Under the pieces are notes generated by a model. That model saw only the letters and a list, made by a program, of their open reading frames with translations. It ran no database searches and was not told the origin of the DNA. The position numbers were made by a program, and so were the translations under genes. A DNA stretch of 64,000 nucleotides from Gammaproteobacteria bacterium (GTDB taxonomy: Bacteria; Pseudomonadota; Gammaproteobacteria; Steroidobacterales; Foliamicaceae), in the NCBI GenBank assembly GCA_026707445.1, contig JAPOWV010000060.1:1-64000 (forward strand), given 5' to 3'. Every line of letters begins with the position of its first letter. Position 1 is the first letter of the stretch. This document shows positions 61,116 to 64,000 of the stretch, in pieces.

Positions 61116-61853
61116 CTACGCCAGCGGCGCGGCCTTCAGGGACTCGGGTTTGGGCCCGTTCCGGGCCACGTACAGGAACAGGCGGGCCAGGTGGCCCGCT
61201 TCATCGTCCCGGGCCAGTATTTCCCTGTCCGACACCGCGCCTTCGTCCTCATCCCTGGCGAGATCCACCGCGTAGGCCAGCAATTCGCCGAGCGGCCGCG
61301 CCGCCAGGTTTACGAGCCAGATAGCGGCCAGCACACCGAATACCAGGATCCCGGCAACAAGATATATCTGCTGCCCGATGGCCCGCTGGATCTTGAGCGC
61401 CACCACGTCCAGATCCATGCCCACATGAACGGTCCCGGCCACCCCGGCCAGGATCGGGCTGCCGACTTCCACGAAATAGCCCATTCCCGGAATCTCCCGC
61501 TCCACGGGTTCGGTGCTGCGGTGATCGCTTTCGAGAATGGCCTCGGGTATGCCCGGCACAAAGGTATGCGCGAGGTATTCGCCGGTTTCGCTGGTGATGT
61601 AGATGTAACGGATCCCCTGAATTTCGATGAACTGGTCCACCAGCGACTGCAGGGTGGCCATGTCGCGGTTCAGGAGAATGTCCACGCTGGAGTCCGCCAC
61701 GGTCTTGGCGATGTTCCTGCTGTTGATCTCGTACTCGGCCGACAGCTGCGTATTGACCGTATAGACGCAGAGGGCGGACGTCGAAAAAACGATCACGCCG
61801 AAAATGGCGAATATGCCGAATCGCGTGCGCCGGAATAGTTTCTCGATTTTCAT
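61116..61853 (-). CDS. Membrane sensor-like protein without output domain
   Basis: A 245-residue protein: membrane helix (about 12-33), a periplasmic domain of some 125 residues similar to the sensing part of histidine kinases (VDQFIEIQGIRYIYITSETGEYLAHTFVPG), a second helix (163-185) and a HAMP-like segment, then only about 50 residues. No kinase, GGDEF or methyl-accepting domain is present. Its start lies right behind the binding-protein stop, so the two probably act together, perhaps with a kinase encoded elsewhere. Confidence 0.75.
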   Translation of the reverse strand: MKIEKLFRRTRFGIFAIFGVIVFSTSALCVYTVNTQLSAEYEINSRNIAKTVADSSVDILLNRDMATLQSLVDQFIEIQGIRYIYITSETGEYLAHTFVPGIPEAILESDHRSTEPVEREIPGMGYFVEVGSPILAGVAGTVHVGMDLDVVALKIQRAIGQQIYLVAGILVFGVLAAIWLVNLAARPLGELLAYAVDLARDEDEGAVSDREILARDDEAGHLARLFLYVARNGPKPESLKAAPLA

Positions 61854-61854
61854 G

Positions 61855-63159
61855 TCATGCAAATTTGGCTTGCCAATCCTCCAAGGCTACGAAACGGCCG
61901 TCCTCGACGACCGTGTAGTAAACAGTCTGCAGTCCCTGGCGCCGGTCCGGCCCGAAAGAAACCGCCTCGCCGACGCCGAGATCGAAATCCCGCACCGAAA
62001 ACACCGCTTCCTCCAGCCTTGCCCGATCGACCTCGCCGTCCAGCCGGCGGAGTATTTCCGCCAGGAGCTTGGCGTTGAGGAAGCCCTCCAGGCTGCCGAA
62101 ACTGTGCGGGAAGGGCGCGTACTCCTCCTTGACCAGTTCGGGCGGAACCTGCGGATCGTAGCGGGCCATGAGATCGCGGTATTCGCGCACCGACGGCAGC
62201 GACAGGTCCTCGTAACTCGGAACGACCTGGGAATTGACCAGCAGCCGGGTGTAGGCCTCGCTGTCCTCGCGTCCCTCGGTCAGCAGCTTGAGCATGTTCT
62301 CGCTGCCCACGAAGGACAGGTTGGCGATGGGAACCTCGAGTCCGAGGTCGACGGCGTCGCGGGCAAACGCGGCGCAGGCCGCGTAGGCCCCGATGCAGAC
62401 AACCGCGTCCGGCTCGGCCGCCTTGAGGATTTCGACCTGGCGGCGCATGGTGCCGGTGTATGGCGCTCCGCGGCTGTAGGTAGCTTCGCCGGCGATGCGC
62501 AGCCCGTGCGGGGCCAGTGCCGCCCTGACGCCGGCCCAGCCGCTGCGGCCGTAGGCGTCCGCCTGGTAGAAGACGGCGATGCGCTCCTTGCCGATGCCCA
62601 CGAAGTTGTTGACCAGGCCCGCGGTTTCCTGGGCGTAGGAGGCCCTGAGGTTGAAGGCGAAATCGCCGTACGGCGGCTGCCTCTGCGGCTGGGCGCCGGT
62701 GAACGGAAAGAACATGAAGATGTTCTCGTCCTGGAATTTCTTGAGCAGCGGCAATACGCGCGTGACGGTAGGGGTGCCCACGTAGCCGAACAGCAGGAAG
62801 ACCTGGTCCTCCAGCATCAGTTTCATCGTGTTTTCCACGCAGGGATCGGGCTGGTAGCCGTCGTCGTACATCTTCAGCACGATCCTGCGGCCGTTGATGC
62901 CGCCGTTCTCGTTAACCCGGCTGAAGTAGGCGCTTGCGCCGCGGTAGAGTTCGGTGCCCAGCCCCCGGGATGGCCCGGAAAACGCGGCCGATACGCCAAG
63001 CACGATCTCGCCGGCATGCAGTGGGCCGCCGGCGCCGGTGTCCGCCGGGTCGGTGTCTGCCTGAAGGAAACGGCTCGCCGCCCCGCCGAGCGCCCTTCCC
63101 CACGGCGCCAGCACAGCGGCCGCGAGTCCGTAACGGATAAGCTCCTTTCTCGTCAGCAT
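61855..63159 (-). CDS. Periplasmic branched-chain amino acid-type binding protein
   Basis: A 434-residue protein with an N-terminal export signal (RKELIRYGLAAAVLAPWG) and the Peripla_BP_6 fold of LivK/AmiC-like receptors: EIVLGVSAAFSGPSRGLG at the first strand, FLLFGYVGTPTVTRVLPLL, and the second lobe from VFYQADAYGRSGWAGV. Such proteins bind small ligands for ABC import or for sensing. No ABC permease or ATPase genes are near; the neighbour is a membrane sensor, which favours a sensory role. The ligand is unknown. Confidence 0.87.
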   Translation of the reverse strand: MLTRKELIRYGLAAAVLAPWGRALGGAASRFLQADTDPADTGAGGPLHAGEIVLGVSAAFSGPSRGLGTELYRGASAYFSRVNENGGINGRRIVLKMYDDGYQPDPCVENTMKLMLEDQVFLLFGYVGTPTVTRVLPLLKKFQDENIFMFFPFTGAQPQRQPPYGDFAFNLRASYAQETAGLVNNFVGIGKERIAVFYQADAYGRSGWAGVRAALAPHGLRIAGEATYSRGAPYTGTMRRQVEILKAAEPDAVVCIGAYAACAAFARDAVDLGLEVPIANLSFVGSENMLKLLTEGREDSEAYTRLLVNSQVVPSYEDLSLPSVREYRDLMARYDPQVPPELVKEEYAPFPHSFGSLEGFLNAKLLAEILRRLDGEVDRARLEEAVFSVRDFDLGVGEAVSFGPDRRQGLQTVYYTVVEDGRFVALEDWQAKFA

Positions 63160-63214
63160 GAGCGAATCCGGCGACTGCGCTGTCAGGAAACTCCCGGTTT
63201 CCGCTTAGGGAACA

Positions 63215-63721
63215 TCAAGTCTGTTTCACGGTCCGGTCGCGAGCCGCTCTGCGCGTATTGAGGAATTCCTCCGCTTCCCTGAGCCGCCTTGCATCGGGGT
63301 TGATTCGCTTGCCATGCTCTATGTCCTCGGCCGACTTGCTCAGGTTCCCGGTCAGTGCATAAAGCACAGCGCGATTGGAGTAGGCATGCCAGTTGTTCGG
63401 CTTCAGCCGCAGGGCCTCGTTGCAGTGCTCCAGCGCCTCCTGGAATCTACCGCCCATCACGTAGCCCGCGCACAGGTTGTTGTGCGCGGAAGAGCGCGTG
63501 CGAATGCTGTGTGCCGATCCCGCCGGCGCCCGCAATCCTTCCAGGGTCAGCCGGATGCCTTCCTCGAAGTCGCCCAGGCGCAAGGCCAGGGCCCCGTCGG
63601 TGAGATTCGGGTCGGCCCCGAACACCGACTGCGAACGGGAACTCTGGGCTGCCGCCGGGGCCGATGCAAGGAGCATGGCGCCTGTCAGGCAGACGAGACA
63701 TGCGCGTATCGATACCGACAT
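63215..63721 (-). CDS. Exported TPR-repeat protein
   Basis: A 168-residue protein with a signal peptide (CLVCLTGAMLLASAPAAAQ) and at least two tetratricopeptide repeats: AHNNLCAGYVMGGRFQEALEHCNEALRLKP and NWHAYSNRAVLYALTGNLSKSAEDIEHGKRINP each break into the helix-turn-helix pattern. TPR proteins mediate protein contacts. It is nine bases from the glutamate-synthase-like gene upstream and 55 bases from the binding protein. The role is unknown. Confidence 0.82.
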   Translation of the reverse strand: MSVSIRACLVCLTGAMLLASAPAAAQSSRSQSVFGADPNLTDGALALRLGDFEEGIRLTLEGLRAPAGSAHSIRTRSSAHNNLCAGYVMGGRFQEALEHCNEALRLKPNNWHAYSNRAVLYALTGNLSKSAEDIEHGKRINPDARRLREAEEFLNTRRAARDRTVKQT

Positions 63722-63730
63722 ACGTATATC

Positions 63731-64000
63731 TTACGCTGCCTTCGGGTAAATCTCCGACAACGGCCGGCTGCGGCCGTCCGGCTGAACGATCCGGCAGTGC
63801 TCGCGGCGCAGCAGCCGGGGCTCGGCCACCCCGCAGGAGTGCGCGATGATCTTGAGTTCCTCCTCGATCCGGCGCTGGTAGTTGGCCACGCTCACCGCCT
63901 TGGTCGGGGGATCGAGACCGCGTTGCAGCCGCCGGTTGTGGGTGGTGATGCCCGTGGGGCAGGTGTTCTTGTTGCAGCGCATCGCCTGTATGCAGCCGAG
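63731..64000 (-). CDS. Glutamate-synthase-like FMN protein, C-terminal part (cut by the window)
   Basis: The last 89 codons of a larger gene that continues beyond base 64000. The visible end LGCIQAMRCNKNTCPTGIT carries the cysteines that bind the 3Fe-4S cluster in the GltB/FMN-binding glutamate synthase family, and the tail is Arg-rich. It would belong to the FMN domain-only proteins or to GltB; the rest is needed to tell them apart. Confidence 0.8.
   Translation of the reverse strand, partial: LGCIQAMRCNKNTCPTGITTHNRRLQRGLDPPTKAVSVANYQRRIEEELKIIAHSCGVAEPRLLRREHCRIVQPDGRSRPLSEIYPKAA

Noticed and set aside
1..64000. tRNA, rRNA, CRISPR, insertion sequence or prophage
   Set aside because: No cloverleaf-like segment, regular repeat array, transposase, integrase or phage structural protein was found by reading both strands.

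Overview
The window is high-GC, densely coded DNA with almost all genes on the minus strand and no gene-free gap above about 250 bases. It looks like a chromosomal segment of a free-living aerobic Gammaproteobacterium. The reasons are the block leuS-lptE...holA-nadD-rsfS, the yhdP-nitrilase-tldD cluster with pmbA close by, and three large TonB-dependent receptors. The species cannot be named from the sequence. No tRNA, rRNA, CRISPR array, insertion sequence or phage gene was found.

Region 1 (1-19949). After a ZIP metal transporter comes a minus-strand catabolic block, read from 16960 down to 1048. It encodes a RutR-like TetR regulator, a TonB-dependent receptor, an NCS1 nucleobase permease, dihydropyrimidinase, beta-ureidopropionase, a class III aminotransferase, PreT and PreA, an NAD(P) aldehyde dehydrogenase, an MFS carrier, a methylmalonate/malonate-semialdehyde dehydrogenase and a cupin. 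This is a full reductive uracil/thymine degradation route, apparently with dedicated import through both membranes. A perfect 16-bp palindrome resembling a RutR box, and a second imperfect one, lie just upstream of the receptor gene. Divergent from the regulator are a uracil-DNA glycosylase-like gene, a GMC oxidoreductase and a NIPSNAP protein.

Region 2 (20124-29699). A crotonase-family gene and a 128-bp inverted repeat come first. Then follow biotin genes bioB-bioF-(secreted peroxiredoxin)-bioD-bioA, an ActP-like solute:sodium symporter with its small DUF485 partner, a VOC protein and an aldehyde dehydrogenase.

Region 3 (29729-33577) is a thiamine salvage operon: a TPP riboswitch whose closing stem reaches the start codon, a TonB-dependent receptor, a small YkoF-like thiamine-binding protein, a PnuT-like permease and a kinase of the choline/thiamine kinase fold.

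Region 4 (33670-38252) is on mixed strands: an amidohydrolase-2 protein lacking its N-terminal HxH, a DUF222-HNH endonuclease carrying two identical palindromes, folC and a secreted peroxiredoxin-like protein.

Region 5 (38232-54270) is a long housekeeping series on the minus strand: leuS, lptE, cysS, hisI, sufE, yidD, trm112-like, holA, nadD, rsfS, yhdP, a nitrilase, tldD, purE and pmbA. Most neighbours overlap by ATGA or GTGA.

Region 6 (54351-64000) holds a pair of complementary acyl-CoA dehydrogenases with a 2Fe-2S ferredoxin, a third TonB-dependent receptor, an OFA-type MFS carrier, a membrane sensor without output domain beside a periplasmic binding protein, a TPR protein, and the C-terminus of a glutamate-synthase-like protein that runs off the window.

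Short twin hairpins with 7-8 bp stems and 3-nt loops recur in three intergenic spaces and look like a REP-type repeat family.
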